A stretch of DNA of 64,000 nucleotides from an uncultured Dehalococcoidia bacterium (GCA_951812535.1 CATOSK010000005.1:1-64000), one strand, 5' to 3'. Counted from the stretch's first letter, positions 15,994 through 24,836 are shown. The notes: generated by a model not told the origin, from the letters alone. Made by a program: numbers and translations.

Positions 15994-17769
15994 TTATGAA
16001 TTTTCCTTCCAGCTTCCGGCCTGGCGCAACATCTCCACGGCGCTCGCGCGGGTTGCGCCACTGTCGGAACCCAGCATCTGACTGAGTTCCGTAACCTTGC
16101 CCTCGCCGTCGAGGACCTCCACCGATGTCACGGTCCTGCCGCGGGAGGCAAGTTTCGCCACCTTGACGTGGTGGTCTGCGTAGCTGGCTATTTGCGGGAG
16201 GTGAGTTACGCACAGCACCTGGTGGCTCCTGGACAGATCCCACAGTTTCCTGCCCAGGACACCCCCGACCCGACCTCCGATTCCCGCATCCACTTCGTCG
16301 AAGACGAGTATCGGGATCTGGTCCGCGGTGGACAGAATGGCCTTGATGGCGAGCATCAGCCTGGAAGCTTCTCCCCCAGAGGCGATCCTGGCCAAAGGCC
16401 GGGGCGGTTCACCAGGGTTCAGCGAGATCATGAATTCCACGGAGTCCACACCGGTCCCGTTGAACGCGACGCGCCTGGTGGACTCATCACCAGGAAAAGT
16501 TGTTGCGGGAGGGACCGGGTCCGGGGCGCCAACCGGCACACCGTCCTCCGAGTCCAATTGGCGGATATCCACGAGCACCTGGGCATGTTCCAAGGCCAGT
16601 TCGGCGACCTCCTCCTCTATCGCATCAGCCAGGCGTTTGGCCGCCTGTTGTCGGGCCCCTGAGAGTTGGCCCCCCAGCCTGCCGACCTGCCTCCGAAGAT
16701 CCATCTCCCGGGACTTCAGTTCCTCCACCCGGGCCTCGCTGTGATACAGCTTTTCCAGCTCCTGCGAGGCGCTCTCGCCAAAAGCCAGGATTTCTCCGAT
16801 GGTGCGGCCGTACTTCCGCTTCAGACCGTTGATCAAGGCCAAACGGTCCTCGAGTTCATGAAGACGGTCCGTGCTGTACTCGATGCCGTCGCGGTAACTG
16901 CGAAGGGCACGCGCCAACTCGTCCACCTGGTGCGTCAAGGCATCCGCCAACTCAACATTCGGCCTCAATGGGGGGTCCAATTGCCCCAATTGGTAGAGGT
17001 CCTTTGACACCTGCCCGAGAAGGTCAATCACCGATTCCTGGTGGTCGAAGCCGTCGTATAACGCTCGGCAGGCATGGTCGGACAGTGTGATAATCCGCTC
17101 CGCGTTGGCGACCCGGTCCCTCTCCAGGGTCAGGTCATCATCTTCAGCCGGGCGTAGATTCGCAGCGCTGATCTCTTCTGCCTGGTACCTCAGAAAATCC
17201 ACCCGGAGAGCAAGCTCTGCTTCATCCTTCCGCAGCCGGTCCAACTCTTGCTGCACCTCGGCCAGTTGTCGGACCTCGTGCGTCACCTCGTTCCGAAGTT
17301 TCCATAAGCCGCCATACTGGTCGAGGATATCCATGTGCTCAGGTACCCGGAGCAGGGAAAGGTGCTGATTTTGGCCATGGATGTCCACCAAGTGTTGGGC
17401 CAGCGTGCTCAACAGTCTGAGAGGTACGATCCGACCGTTCACACGGCAGGTATTGCGCCCTTCCAGGTTGACCTCTCGAGTGAGAATTATTTCCTCTTCG
17501 CCAACGTCAATTCCATACTCATCCAGAACGGCGTTCATTCTCTGAGCGATGTCCCCGCCAACCAGGAAGACCCCCTCTACCCTGGACTGCCGGGCACCGG
17601 AACGTACCATGCCAACATCGGACCGTCCGCCAAGCAGCAGGCCCAGCGCGTCCACGATGATCGACTTGCCGGCCCCCGTTTCCCCGGTCAGCGCGCTGAA
17701 GCCGGGCGCCAACTCAATTTCGAGCCGTTCTATGGTAGCGAAGTTGGTGACGCTGAGTAGTCTGAGCAT
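15994..17769 (-). CDS. recN: DNA repair protein RecN
   Basis: The 591-residue protein is an SMC-like ATPase that acts in double-strand-break repair. Seen: N-terminal LLSVTNFATIERLEIEL, Walker A GETGAGKS (about 31-38), the long coiled-coil middle (about 160-400), ABC signature region LARIASGGEASRLMLAIKAI, Walker B ILVFDEVDAGIGG and VTHLPQIASYADHH. It is slightly longer than E. coli RecN because of an extra segment (GAPDPVPPATTFPGDEST) before the signature motif. The start is normal for the family. It stands alone. No LexA-type box was recognised upstream. Confidence 0.95.
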   Translation of the reverse strand: MLRLLSVTNFATIERLEIELAPGFSALTGETGAGKSIIVDALGLLLGGRSDVGMVRSGARQSRVEGVFLVGGDIAQRMNAVLDEYGIDVGEEEIILTREVNLEGRNTCRVNGRIVPLRLLSTLAQHLVDIHGQNQHLSLLRVPEHMDILDQYGGLWKLRNEVTHEVRQLAEVQQELDRLRKDEAELALRVDFLRYQAEEISAANLRPAEDDDLTLERDRVANAERIITLSDHACRALYDGFDHQESVIDLLGQVSKDLYQLGQLDPPLRPNVELADALTHQVDELARALRSYRDGIEYSTDRLHELEDRLALINGLKRKYGRTIGEILAFGESASQELEKLYHSEARVEELKSREMDLRRQVGRLGGQLSGARQQAAKRLADAIEEEVAELALEHAQVLVDIRQLDSEDGVPVGAPDPVPPATTFPGDESTRRVAFNGTGVDSVEFMISLNPGEPPRPLARIASGGEASRLMLAIKAILSTADQIPILVFDEVDAGIGGRVGGVLGRKLWDLSRSHQVLCVTHLPQIASYADHHVKVAKLASRGRTVTSVEVLDGEGKVTELSQMLGSDSGATRASAVEMLRQAGSWKENS

Positions 17770-18302
17770 GACTTTGTCCGAAACTCATCCTTCCTAGCAG
17801 TGCGCCTTGGACTACCGAAATTGACGATCACATTCGGCTTTCAGGGAAATGCAGTGTCCGGATATATCAATGGGCCGGGCCTTACTTCCACGAAGAACGT
17901 TGGGTGAATTATGGAGTGAATCCCGGAAAATCAAAAGACCCTTATTTGATCCCCATCTCGGTGGATAAAAAGAGAACCTTCGCTATTGGGTTCAAGCTGG
18001 GCCGGTAGACTATCTGGGTGAGCCGCATTTGAGCCAGGAAGACCCTTCCTTGTCCTTGTCATCGCAAGGGAAGGGATTCTCACCGTGAACCTCATGCTAC
18101 GGTGATGACCAGTTGCTCCGGCGTGTACCGGGACTTCTTGATGGGACAATTTTCCCAGTTCTTCAGTTTAGATCATCACACCGAGTTCCCGTTTCAACCG
18201 CCCCAGGATTCGGGGAGCAGACCAGTCATGGTCCTGGGCCGAGCATGAATCAGTTGAAACAGAACGCTTTCGAAATAGAACTCCTTCTCGGATCCGCCGC
18301 CA
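17770..18302. other. Degraded region between recN and the first YbaK-type gene
   Basis: No intact gene. On the minus strand at 18098-18145 the reading IKKSRYTPEQLVITVA then stop resembles the first residues of an IS3-type OrfA (KKSRYTPEQ), the only recognisable remnant. The rest appears to be decayed sequence. Confidence 0.35.
18098..18145 (-). pseudogene. Tiny IS3 OrfA N-terminal remnant
   Basis: The minus strand reads KKSRYTPEQLVI, the start typical of IS3-family OrfA proteins, then stops at TGA. It is too short for certainty. Confidence 0.3.
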
Positions 18303-18866
18303 TCACTCCGCCGAAATCGACAACCCTTCGATGAATTCCAAACCCGGCAGCTTCTCCAGCTCTTGGGGCGCCATTTTCAGCTTGCCAGATCGGCTGCCCG
18401 CTCCAAGGATGATGTAGTCCATTTCCAGCAGGCGCACGTCGGCGTAGATCGGCAACCCCTCCGGCAGCGCCAGTGCCGTAACCCCGCCGATCATCATTCC
18501 CGTCACTTCACGGGTCTCCTCCGCCGAGGCAAATGAGGCCCGGGACACCCCCATCAACCCGCGCACTCGCTTGTTCACATCCAGCCGGTCGCACGCCCGC
18601 ACAATCCCTGCGCAGTACGCCGCCGACCCCCTCTTGCTGGCAACGATGATCGTATTGGCGGAATGGGGCAAGTCATACCCGTACTGCTGGCAGAAGTCCG
18701 CAGTGTCGCCGTACTGGGGATCGATCTCGATCCACTCCCAGCCTGTGATGCCCAACTCGTCCAGGACCGCCCGCACGCGGCCTTCAATCTCTTGAGGTGT
18801 ACTCATCATCCTTTCTTTCGTGGGGATTCAGGGACGCCCCATGAGTCGCCCCAGTACTACAGTCGA
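18294..18866. repeat. Copy 1 of a ~0.56-kb duplicated block (copy 2 at 23599-24165)
   Basis: The whole YbaK-type gene plus its upstream region recurs at a constant offset of 5305 bp without indels in the gene; only scattered substitutions differ. Identity decays after 18845 (CCCCATGAGTCGCC versus CCCCATAAGGCGCT). This is a recent dispersed duplication. Confidence 0.85.
18303..18809 (-). CDS. YbaK/EbsC-type aminoacyl-tRNA deacylase domain protein, copy 1
   Basis: The 168-residue protein matches the YbaK (prolyl-tRNA editing) fold: NTIIVASKRG, a conserved RASFASAEETREVTGMMIGGVTALALPEG stretch, then YADVRLLEMDYIILGAGSRSGKLKMAPQELEKL. Family members hydrolyse mischarged tRNA in trans; the true substrate here is unknown. 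The sequence is atypical at the N-terminus (a WEWIEIDPQYGDTADFCQQYGYD segment). Copy 2 (23608-24114) differs visibly at one residue (Ser versus Pro in RGSAAYC/RGPAAYC). Upstream lies a transposase remnant. Two near-identical expressed copies in 6 kb are unusual. Confidence 0.85.
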   Translation of the reverse strand: MMSTPQEIEGRVRAVLDELGITGWEWIEIDPQYGDTADFCQQYGYDLPHSANTIIVASKRGSAAYCAGIVRACDRLDVNKRVRGLMGVSRASFASAEETREVTGMMIGGVTALALPEGLPIYADVRLLEMDYIILGAGSRSGKLKMAPQELEKLPGLEFIEGLSISAE

Positions 18867-19213
18867 GCACGGCCGATACGATTCGCCCTGACCGGGCGCA
18901 GGCGTCGGATGGTCCCCCAGGCCATACTCCTGCTGGCAGGGATAGACACCGGTGCCGTGATAGCCGGCAAGGGCTACGAGATCAACCGGATACTGACATT
19001 CATCCGCTCAACGGGTGCCAGGGTCGTGATATCGCCCAGATCGAACCGGAAAGAGCCTCGGGAATACGCCAGGGAACTGTACCGGAAACGCAACCTGATC
19101 GAACGGACATTCAACAAACTGAAGCACTGGCGCAGGATAGCACCCGGTATGACCGCAGGAGCGTCCACTTTCTCTCAGCGCTCTACCTGGTCTCCGCGGT
19201 CATATGGGGCTAA
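18861..19213 (+). pseudogene. IS5/IS427-type transposase C-terminal fragment, frameshifted
   Basis: The plus strand reads RFALTGRRRRMVPQAILLLAGIDTGAVIAGKGYE, then RVVISPRSNRKEPREYARELYRKRNLIERTFNKLKHWRRIA, the DDE-transposase C-terminal half of IS427-group elements. One base is missing near 19145; in the shifted frame the reading continues RYDRRSVHFLSALYLVSAVIWG and stops at 19213, the normal end of this protein. The N-terminal half is absent. Confidence 0.75.
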
Positions 19214-19240
19214 CAAATTGTCGATTCGTCCTACCACTCT

Positions 19241-19261
19241 GGCTGCCACAGAAAATGGGGC
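19241..19261. repeat. Second transposon-end-like 21-mer
   Basis: 19 of 21 bases match 389-409. It lies 28 bases after the transposase remnant and may be a surviving insertion-sequence terminus. Confidence 0.35.
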
Positions 19262-19377
19262 GGTGCCATTCGTCTGAACTTCATACGGAATTGACGGCGT
19301 TGTTTGAGAGACTTGCCGGAAGAGTGCAGGCGGTTAGGTTGGGGCAGAATGACTTACCCTCTTGATATTAGATTGGC

Positions 19378-20547
19378 TCACCACCCCGGCGCGCCCGGGA
19401 GCAGCCCCATGGCCACGCGGCCACCCTGTTCAAAGTTGGCGGGTAGACCCGCGGCGTGCATCATCGCGGCGTTGACGTCGCGGAAGCAGCGCTCCAACTG
19501 GTTGCTGCGTCGTACCGCGTTTGTGCCGGAGGCGTGGTACAACATCCCTATGGCGCGGGCCGCCTCGTGGACCCCGTGGGTGACCGCCAGTCTGCTCTGC
19601 AGTATTTCCCCGCCCAGGTCCGGCTTCCCGGACTGAACCGCTCCCCACAGGTCGCCCACCGCGTGGAGCACGTATGCCCTGGCCCCGCTGATGATGGCCT
19701 CGGCCTGCCCCACTGCCAACTGCACGGACCCCCGGTCGCGGAGCAGGGACGGGTTCATGGTGGTGGCGGATGCTCCGGCAAGATCCAGGAAAGCATCCAT
19801 CGCCCCCCGCGCCATGCCCAGGGCATTGGCCGCCAGCAGGGTGAAGGCGGTGGCCAGCGCGGTGCGGGGGTTGAACAGAGGGGCGGTCTCCACCGAGTCG
19901 GAGGCCAGCACGAAGGTGCGTCCGGCCGGAACGAACAGCCCCTCCACCGACACGTCATGGCTGCCGGTGCCGCGAAGACCGATAACCGACCAGTTGTGGT
20001 GGATCGTGGCGGCCTCGATGGGGAGCGGCATCATCCTTAGTTCGGGCAGGCCGTCCTTGTTGTAACGCGGCCCGTTCTCGTCGGCCACCACGCAGTTGAA
20101 AAACAGCCAGTTGGCGTGGAGGCAACCGCTGGCGAAGTCCCAGCGGCCGTCGACCACAAAGCCGCCGTCGGAGACCCTGGCCGTTCCCTCGGGGCGGAAG
20201 GAACCCGCTCCCCGGAGTGCGGGCGGGTTTCCGGATATTCCCCTGGCCGTCTCGGCGTCCATCCAGCCCATGTACAGGGAGATGGAGCCGGCGATGAGGC
20301 AGCACCACCCCACAGAACCGTCGGCAATGGAAAGTTGCTCCACCGCCCGGAAGGCGGTCAGGGGGTCGGTCTCAGGCCCGCCCAGGGACTCTGGCATGAA
20401 AATACGGAACAACCCTGCGTCGTCCATAGCCGAAACCAGGTCCGGCGGCAGACGCTGGGTTTCCTCGATCTCGTCCCGCGCAACTACTATTTGTGGCCGC
20501 AGCGCTCTGGCCGCGGCCACCATGCCATGCTCGGATGGGGTCGTCAT
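19378..20547 (-). CDS. Acyl-CoA dehydrogenase-like flavoprotein (HsaA/HpaB-type monooxygenase)
   Basis: The 389-residue protein has the acyl-CoA dehydrogenase fold with the type-2 C-terminal domain found in flavin-dependent monooxygenases such as HsaA. Seen: helical N-domain (LPPDLVSAMDDAGLFRIFMPESLGG), DGSVGWCCLIAGS, the beta-domain VDGRWDFASGCLHANWLF, IGLRGTGSHDVSVEGLFVP, and the C-terminal helical bundle with NAVRRSNQLERCFRDVNAAMMHA. The catalytic glutamate of true acyl-CoA dehydrogenases is not evident, favouring a two-component hydroxylase; the substrate is unknown. ATG 20547 is chosen with a GAGGG site. A BNR propeller gene lies upstream on the same strand. Confidence 0.85.
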   Translation of the reverse strand: MTTPSEHGMVAAARALRPQIVVARDEIEETQRLPPDLVSAMDDAGLFRIFMPESLGGPETDPLTAFRAVEQLSIADGSVGWCCLIAGSISLYMGWMDAETARGISGNPPALRGAGSFRPEGTARVSDGGFVVDGRWDFASGCLHANWLFFNCVVADENGPRYNKDGLPELRMMPLPIEAATIHHNWSVIGLRGTGSHDVSVEGLFVPAGRTFVLASDSVETAPLFNPRTALATAFTLLAANALGMARGAMDAFLDLAGASATTMNPSLLRDRGSVQLAVGQAEAIISGARAYVLHAVGDLWGAVQSGKPDLGGEILQSRLAVTHGVHEAARAIGMLYHASGTNAVRRSNQLERCFRDVNAAMMHAAGLPANFEQGGRVAMGLLPGAPGW

Positions 20548-20599
20548 TTGTACGCCCTCACCCTGACCCCCTTCCAAGAGGATGGGGAAATCCAGAGCT

Positions 20600-20626
20600 C
20601 CGCCCTCCCCGCTCCGGAGAGGGCGG
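20600..20626. terminator. Hairpin between BNR-propeller and flavoprotein genes
   Basis: CCGCCCTC (20600-20607) pairs with GAGGGCGG (20619-20626), just after the stop of the upstream minus-strand gene. No U-run is seen; it may be a weak terminator. Confidence 0.4.
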
Positions 20627-20637
20627 CAGATTGGTCC

Positions 20638-21621
20638 CTATGCCGACGTGCAGGCGATGGCCTTGACGTTGGCGGCCATCTCTGGGAGGTCGTGGGCCTG
20701 CCAGGTGGCCCCGCCGTCGTGAGTGCCAAAGACCTGGCCCTTGCGGGTGCAGAAGTACACCTGCTCCGGAGAGCGGTCGTTGACGGCGATGCCGAAGGTG
20801 GTGCTCAACGGCCGGATGCCCTGGTCGAACCGGCTCCAGGACTCACCGGCGTCGGTGGAACGCAGGATGCCTCCTTCTTCACTTCCGAAGTTCAGGCCGA
20901 CGCAGGCGTAGAGAGTGCTGGGGTCGTTGGGCGCGACCTCGACGCCCCGGGAGTAGCGGATGTTGGAGAAATTGTCGAAATGGAGGTCGTCCCAGGTCTG
21001 TCCCCGGTCGCGGGTGCGCCAGACACCGGTGCGGTTGGAGATGAACACGGACTCGTCGACGCCCACAGTCACGCCATGCAGGTCCAACAGGTCAACGTCG
21101 CCTTCGAACCGGTTGTTGACGATGGTCCAAGTCTTGCCGCCGTCGGAGCTGTGACCCGCGCCGCCGACTTCCAGCGCCGCGTACATCTGGTTGGTATCAC
21201 CCGCCTCGATGCCGATGCCCAGGATGCGGGTGGCGAAGGCCATCTGCACCGCGTCGGGGTTGGCGACGGTGGACAGGTACTCCCAGTTCTCGCCGCCATC
21301 GGTGCTCTTGAACACCTCGGCGCCCTCGGTGCCCAGGAACATGATGCTGGAGTCGTGGGGATGGAACTTGATGGACCACACGATGCGGCCCTCGGTCATA
21401 TTCATGCGCTCGAAGCTGTCGCCACCGTCCTTGGAGCGGTAGACGCCGCGCTGGGTGCCAACGAAGACGGTGCTGGAATCATTGGGGTGCACCGCAATGG
21501 CGCGCACCTGCGGGGAGGGTGGCATACCCTTGGCCAGCTTCTCCCAACGGGAATCGCCCGCCTCCTTGCGATACAGCCCATCCGCCTCGGCGCCGACGTA
21601 GATCAAAGTCCTGCCTGCCAT
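20638..21621 (-). CDS. BNR/VPS10-like beta-propeller protein
   Basis: The 327-residue protein is built of repeated propeller blades with Asp-box motifs: YRSKDGGDSFERM, FKSTDGGENWEYL, HSSDGGKTWTIV, WRTRDRGQTWDDL, LRSTDAGESWSRF and FGTHDGGATW, six in all. This is the sortilin/photosystem-assembly/exo-alpha-sialidase type of propeller. It lacks a signal peptide with the start at 21621 (GGAGGAG ribosome site). These proteins bind ligands or glycans; no catalytic residues of sialidases are evident, so function is not assigned. Confidence 0.88.
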   Translation of the reverse strand: MAGRTLIYVGAEADGLYRKEAGDSRWEKLAKGMPPSPQVRAIAVHPNDSSTVFVGTQRGVYRSKDGGDSFERMNMTEGRIVWSIKFHPHDSSIMFLGTEGAEVFKSTDGGENWEYLSTVANPDAVQMAFATRILGIGIEAGDTNQMYAALEVGGAGHSSDGGKTWTIVNNRFEGDVDLLDLHGVTVGVDESVFISNRTGVWRTRDRGQTWDDLHFDNFSNIRYSRGVEVAPNDPSTLYACVGLNFGSEEGGILRSTDAGESWSRFDQGIRPLSTTFGIAVNDRSPEQVYFCTRKGQVFGTHDGGATWQAHDLPEMAANVKAIACTSA

Positions 21622-22219
21622 AACGCTCTCCTCCATATCTATAATTCTGGTTGGCAATGGCCCAATTTCAGCAGACACGACAGATACTGTCAATTGCGGA
21701 CTTCCGGCCTCAATAGTCTGCCGTCTCCGCTCCCTTGAGAGGAAATCAAAGGTCTGTTGACATTCCCTGTTGCCTCACCAGGGTATGTCACCGAAACTTT
21801 AGGTCCGGGGATCCGTTCCAACCAGTGCCAGTTCCGGCAGTCCGTTCGGTTCCGCGAGGGTCTCAGCAGTCCCGGCGCAAACCAGTTCTTTGGCCATGAT
21901 AGTGCGCCACTCTTTCACCCGGCGCTGCCTGTTCCGCAGCCGGCCTCTCGGTTCTGCAGCATGCATCTGCCCGGTCCCCAGGGGCAGACGGGCCTCGCGT
22001 TCTTTCGGATTCTCATTCTCAGAAGGGTTAATGAGAGACCTTTCCCTCATCTAGCCCCCATTCTTCTTGGTCAACAGCCTTGCAGCTGTGGTTCCGCTGC
22101 CTTGGCTACCGCGCCCGCCACCTCAGTCTTTGCAACTGCAAGCAGAATCGCCGGTATAGGAATCACTCGACAGCCCCCACCGATATCCCCTGATTCAGGC
22201 CGAGTGATCATAGCGGTGG
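21622..22219. other. Gap where a CoA-transferase B subunit would be expected
   Basis: No credible gene. The stretch lies immediately downstream (minus direction) of the CoA-transferase A subunit, where the B subunit normally sits, but no matching protein is visible in any frame. A hairpin with arms CATCTGCCC and GGGCAGACG lies at about 21964-21990. Confidence 0.45.
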
Positions 22220-22918
22220 TTAGTAAAACATTCCGTCACTTGGAATCTTGACCAACCGGTTGACATAGACGCCGGAAACGTGGACCTCGTCCGGGTCCAG
22301 TTCACCCACCGGGACGATCTCGCCCTCGCCCTCGACCACGGTAACCCTGGCCGCGATGGCCATGAGCGGGTTGAAGTTGCGCTGGGCCATGCGAAACTGG
22401 AGGTTTCCGAAGGTGTCGGCCTTCCATGCTCGGATGAAAGCGAAATCCCCGGGCAGCGGATGTTCCAGGACGTGCACCCGGCCGTTTATCTCCCGGTGCT
22501 CCTTTCCTTCAGCCAACTCGGTGCCCACGCTGGTGGGAGTGTAAAATCCCCCGATTCCCGCACCGGCAGCCCGAATCCGCTCTGCCAGGGTGCCCTGCGG
22601 GACCAACTCCGCGTCTATTTCGTCGTCGTTGTACATCCTGACGAAGGGCGTGACCTGAGACGGATGGGTCGGCGCGGTAAACGCGGCGATCATCTTCTTG
22701 ACCTGCCCCGCTTCAACCAGGGTTCCCGCGTCCACCCTGTCGTCAAAGTAACCGGAGTTGTTGGAGACTATGGTGAGGTTCTTGGCCCCCTGCCGGTGCA
22801 ATGCGGCCACCAGGTTGCGGGGTACCCCCACGCCTCCAAAGCCCGGGCACATGATTGTCACGCCGTCTGGGATGTCGGCAACCGCCTCGTCAAACGTCTG
22901 GTAGATCTTGTTTTTCAT
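22220..22918 (-). CDS. CoA-transferase subunit A, orphan
   Basis: The 232-residue protein is the alpha subunit type of heterodimeric 3-oxoacid (succinyl-CoA:acetoacetate or 3-oxoadipate) CoA-transferases. Seen: DEAVADIPDGVTIMCPGFGGVGVPRNLVAALH (CoA-binding glycine-rich start), NLTIVSNNSG, IGGFYTPTSVGTELAEGKEHREING, KADTFGNLQFR. The catalytic glutamate lies in the beta subunit, which is absent here, so this subunit alone should not be active. ATG 22918 is chosen because family members start this way (MKNKIYQTFDEAV). It may pair with a B subunit elsewhere. Confidence 0.88.
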   Translation of the reverse strand: MKNKIYQTFDEAVADIPDGVTIMCPGFGGVGVPRNLVAALHRQGAKNLTIVSNNSGYFDDRVDAGTLVEAGQVKKMIAAFTAPTHPSQVTPFVRMYNDDEIDAELVPQGTLAERIRAAGAGIGGFYTPTSVGTELAEGKEHREINGRVHVLEHPLPGDFAFIRAWKADTFGNLQFRMAQRNFNPLMAIAARVTVVEGEGEIVPVGELDPDEVHVSGVYVNRLVKIPSDGMFY

Positions 22919-23060
22919 CGGTTGGGACTCCCGCCCTGGTTGGGGTTGCTTATTTGTAGTCCATCCCGCCGAAATCATTATCCCCGAGGTGCGGGAGCAC
23001 TTTCCTGTCCCTTCAGCACACGGCCACTATCATCTTTTCGGTGGATTGGGGCTGACCATC

Positions 23061-23400
23061 CGCCATCCAGGTACAAAATACCACGGCCGCTTCTCCCTTC
23101 AGTCCAGGTCCACAAGATGGACTCTCAGGGAGATCTCCGGGTCCTCGGAGCCGGCCTCGGTCAGGTGGTCCAGGCGGGTCAGCACCGACGGGATGAATCC
23201 GCAGGCCGGCTCCGTCCACGACTGCCCCTCGACCCAGATGTCGTCCAGGTCATCGTTGTCGCACTCCCAGCGGTACTGGAACTGCTGCCAGAAGTGGGCC
23301 CATTCACCCGGGTCACGGGGAGTGTGCTTATGCTCCAGCGGAGCGGCCACAACTGCCTCGACGCCTCCCTTCTCTCAATCTTCCCAGGACTCCGTCCCGG
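23061..23400 (-). repeat. Copy A of a ~340-bp dispersed block (copy B at 30560-30902, plus strand)
   Basis: The reverse complement of this stretch aligns along its length with 30560-30902, from CTGGGAAGATTGAGAGAAGG through the 83-residue gene to GTACCTGGATGG. Divergence is mostly substitution, stronger outside the reading frame. Confidence 0.75.
23099..23350 (-). CDS. Small conserved protein of unknown family, copy A
   Basis: The 83-residue frame starts at GTG (GVEAV then VAAPLEHKH) and contains WQQFQYRWECDNDDLDD, WVEGQSWTEPACGF, VLTRLDHLTEAGSEDPE. It is rich in Trp, Asp and Glu. Copy B at 30615 shares about 85 percent of residues with mostly conservative changes, which argues it is translated. 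It has no signal peptide and I cannot name a family. Copy A lies just downstream of the second YbaK-type gene. A short frame (from about 23510 to 23370) upstream reads VVIGVNSIVCLDCALSQPED and may be the eroded first gene of the unit. Confidence 0.55.
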   Translation of the reverse strand: MAAPLEHKHTPRDPGEWAHFWQQFQYRWECDNDDLDDIWVEGQSWTEPACGFIPSVLTRLDHLTEAGSEDPEISLRVHLVDLD

Positions 23401-23598
23401 AGCCGCAGGAGCAGGTCCATCTGGACGCTGACGCTGTCTTCGTCCTCCGGCTGGGAAAGGGCGCAGTCCAGGCAGACGATACTGTTGACTCCGATGACCA
23501 CCATGCCCACCGTCTGATTGATATGCCCTTCGGCTTCTGGAAAATAGCTTGCCAGGAACAGACTGCTGAAGCAACTCGCGAGAACCCGGTGCCCTCAC

Positions 23599-24165
23599 CC
23601 GCCGCCATCACTCCGCCGAAATCGACAACCCTTCGATGAACTCCAGACCCGGCAGCTTCTCCAGCTCTTGGGGCGCCATTTTCAGCTTGCCAGATCGGCT
23701 ACCCGCTCCAAGGATGATGTAGTCCATCTCCAACAGGCGTACGTCAGCATAGATCGGCAACCCCTCCGGCAGCGCCAGTGCCGTAACCCCGCCGATCATC
23801 ATTCCCGTCACTTCACGGGTCTCTTCCGCCGAGGCAAATGACGCCCGCGACACCCCCATCAACCCGCGCACTCGCTTGTTCACATCCAGCCGGTCGCACG
23901 CCCGCACGATCCCTGCGCAGTACGCCGCCGGCCCCCTCTTGCTGGCAACGATGATCGTATTGGCCGAATGGGGCAGGTCATACCCGTACTGCTGGCAGAA
24001 GTCCGCGGTGTCGCCGTACTGGGGATCGATCTCGATCCACTCCCAGCCGGTGATGCCCAACTCGTCCAGGACCGCCCGCACGCGGCCTTCAATCTCTTGA
24101 GGTGTACTCATCATCCTTTCTTTCGTGGGGATTCAGGGACGCCCCATAAGGCGCTCCAGTACATA
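23599..24165. repeat. Copy 2 of the YbaK-gene block (copy 1 at 18294-18866)
   Basis: Aligns with copy 1 at a constant offset of 5305 bp, with no indels in the gene and scattered substitutions. Confidence 0.85.
23608..24114 (-). CDS. YbaK/EbsC-type aminoacyl-tRNA deacylase domain protein, copy 2
   Basis: Same length and nearly the same sequence as 18303-18809 (Pro replaces Ser in the RGPAAYC motif). The reading frame is intact, so neither copy has yet decayed. Downstream lies the repeated small-protein block rather than the decayed DNA that follows copy 1, so only the gene and a little flank were copied. Confidence 0.85.
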   Translation of the reverse strand: MMSTPQEIEGRVRAVLDELGITGWEWIEIDPQYGDTADFCQQYGYDLPHSANTIIVASKRGPAAYCAGIVRACDRLDVNKRVRGLMGVSRASFASAEETREVTGMMIGGVTALALPEGLPIYADVRLLEMDYIILGAGSRSGKLKMAPQELEKLPGLEFIEGLSISAE

Positions 24166-24581
24166 CAGTAGCAGAATTGAAAGCCGGAGTTTGCAGTAGC
24201 GCTGCCGCGCCCCGGCTAAGAAACTATTGCTAGGTCAAATTTCGAGTGTCAGGATTAAGAAATTATCTCAAAAGTCCCTTCCCCCTTGATGGGGGAAGGT
24301 TAGGATGGGGGTGAAAGAACGTGCTGTGCCAAGACCAGGGGCAACCGACATGTTCCTGACCCGTTTCGAGATAGTTTCTAAGGCGGCGCATCTTGGCTCG
24401 GGCGTGCTTGGTGGTGAACCGGCAGTTGCCGGCAGTTGATTGTAGCTCTGGCGTAGTTGCGTCCCGCCTGGCGGGCGCTGATGTTTCTTTGCAGGGCGTC
24501 TTCATCAGGCTTTCGCCCCTTGAGACAGGCCGTGGCCAACACGCTGAACTAGATTTCTGCCATGTTCAGCCAGCTGCCATG
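24166..24581. other. Decayed region with a GC hairpin repeat
   Basis: No intact gene. CCCTTCCCCC (about 24273-24282) pairs with GGGGGAAGG (24288-24296) and is followed by TTAGGATGGGGGTGA, the form of a common dispersed intergenic repeat. Around 24409 GTGGTGAACCGGCA recurs from 15736. I see nothing else. Confidence 0.35.
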
Positions 24582-24836
24582 CTAGGTGACCCTCCCGGGG
24601 TCCAAACCCCGCCCACCAGGCTCTGAGAAGACCCCGGGTCTGGTGACCCACATCTCGGAGTCGTCCACCGGGAAGATCGTGGCCAGCAAGTCGGCCACGC
24701 CTGGTTCAGCCAGGTCTCTCAGCCGGTCACCCACCACTTCTTCGCCGACCACCATGGCGATATCGCCGGGGCCATCAACCCGTTCCGTTCCAGCATGACG
24801 CGGTTGCTGGGAGGGGGGTGCAGCCACACCCGCATC
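24582..24836 (-). pseudogene. Luciferase-like (F420-type) oxidoreductase C-terminal fragment, frameshifted
   Basis: The minus strand reads PPSNRVMLERNG, then after a one-base shift VDGPGDIAMVVGEEVVGDRLRDLAEPGVADLLATIFPVDD. This is the typical C-terminal end of LLM-class F420-dependent oxidoreductases (MLEREG, GDE..VADRLRELADAG..D). The N-terminal two thirds are missing or unrecognisable in 24840-25130. Confidence 0.6.

Noticed and set aside
20116-21738. Long (540-residue) plus-strand frame opposite the flavoprotein and propeller genes
   Set aside because: It spans two well-supported minus-strand genes, has no domain, and has the composition of an antisense shadow.
21799-22050. Minus-strand small frame ending in VCAGTAETLAEPNGLPELALVGTDPRT
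   Set aside because: Short, no ribosome site of note, and it does not resemble a CoA-transferase B subunit.
24409-24422. 14-bp match between 15736 and 24409 as a mobile-element scar
   Set aside because: Too short to exclude chance in 64 kb, and flanks do not align.
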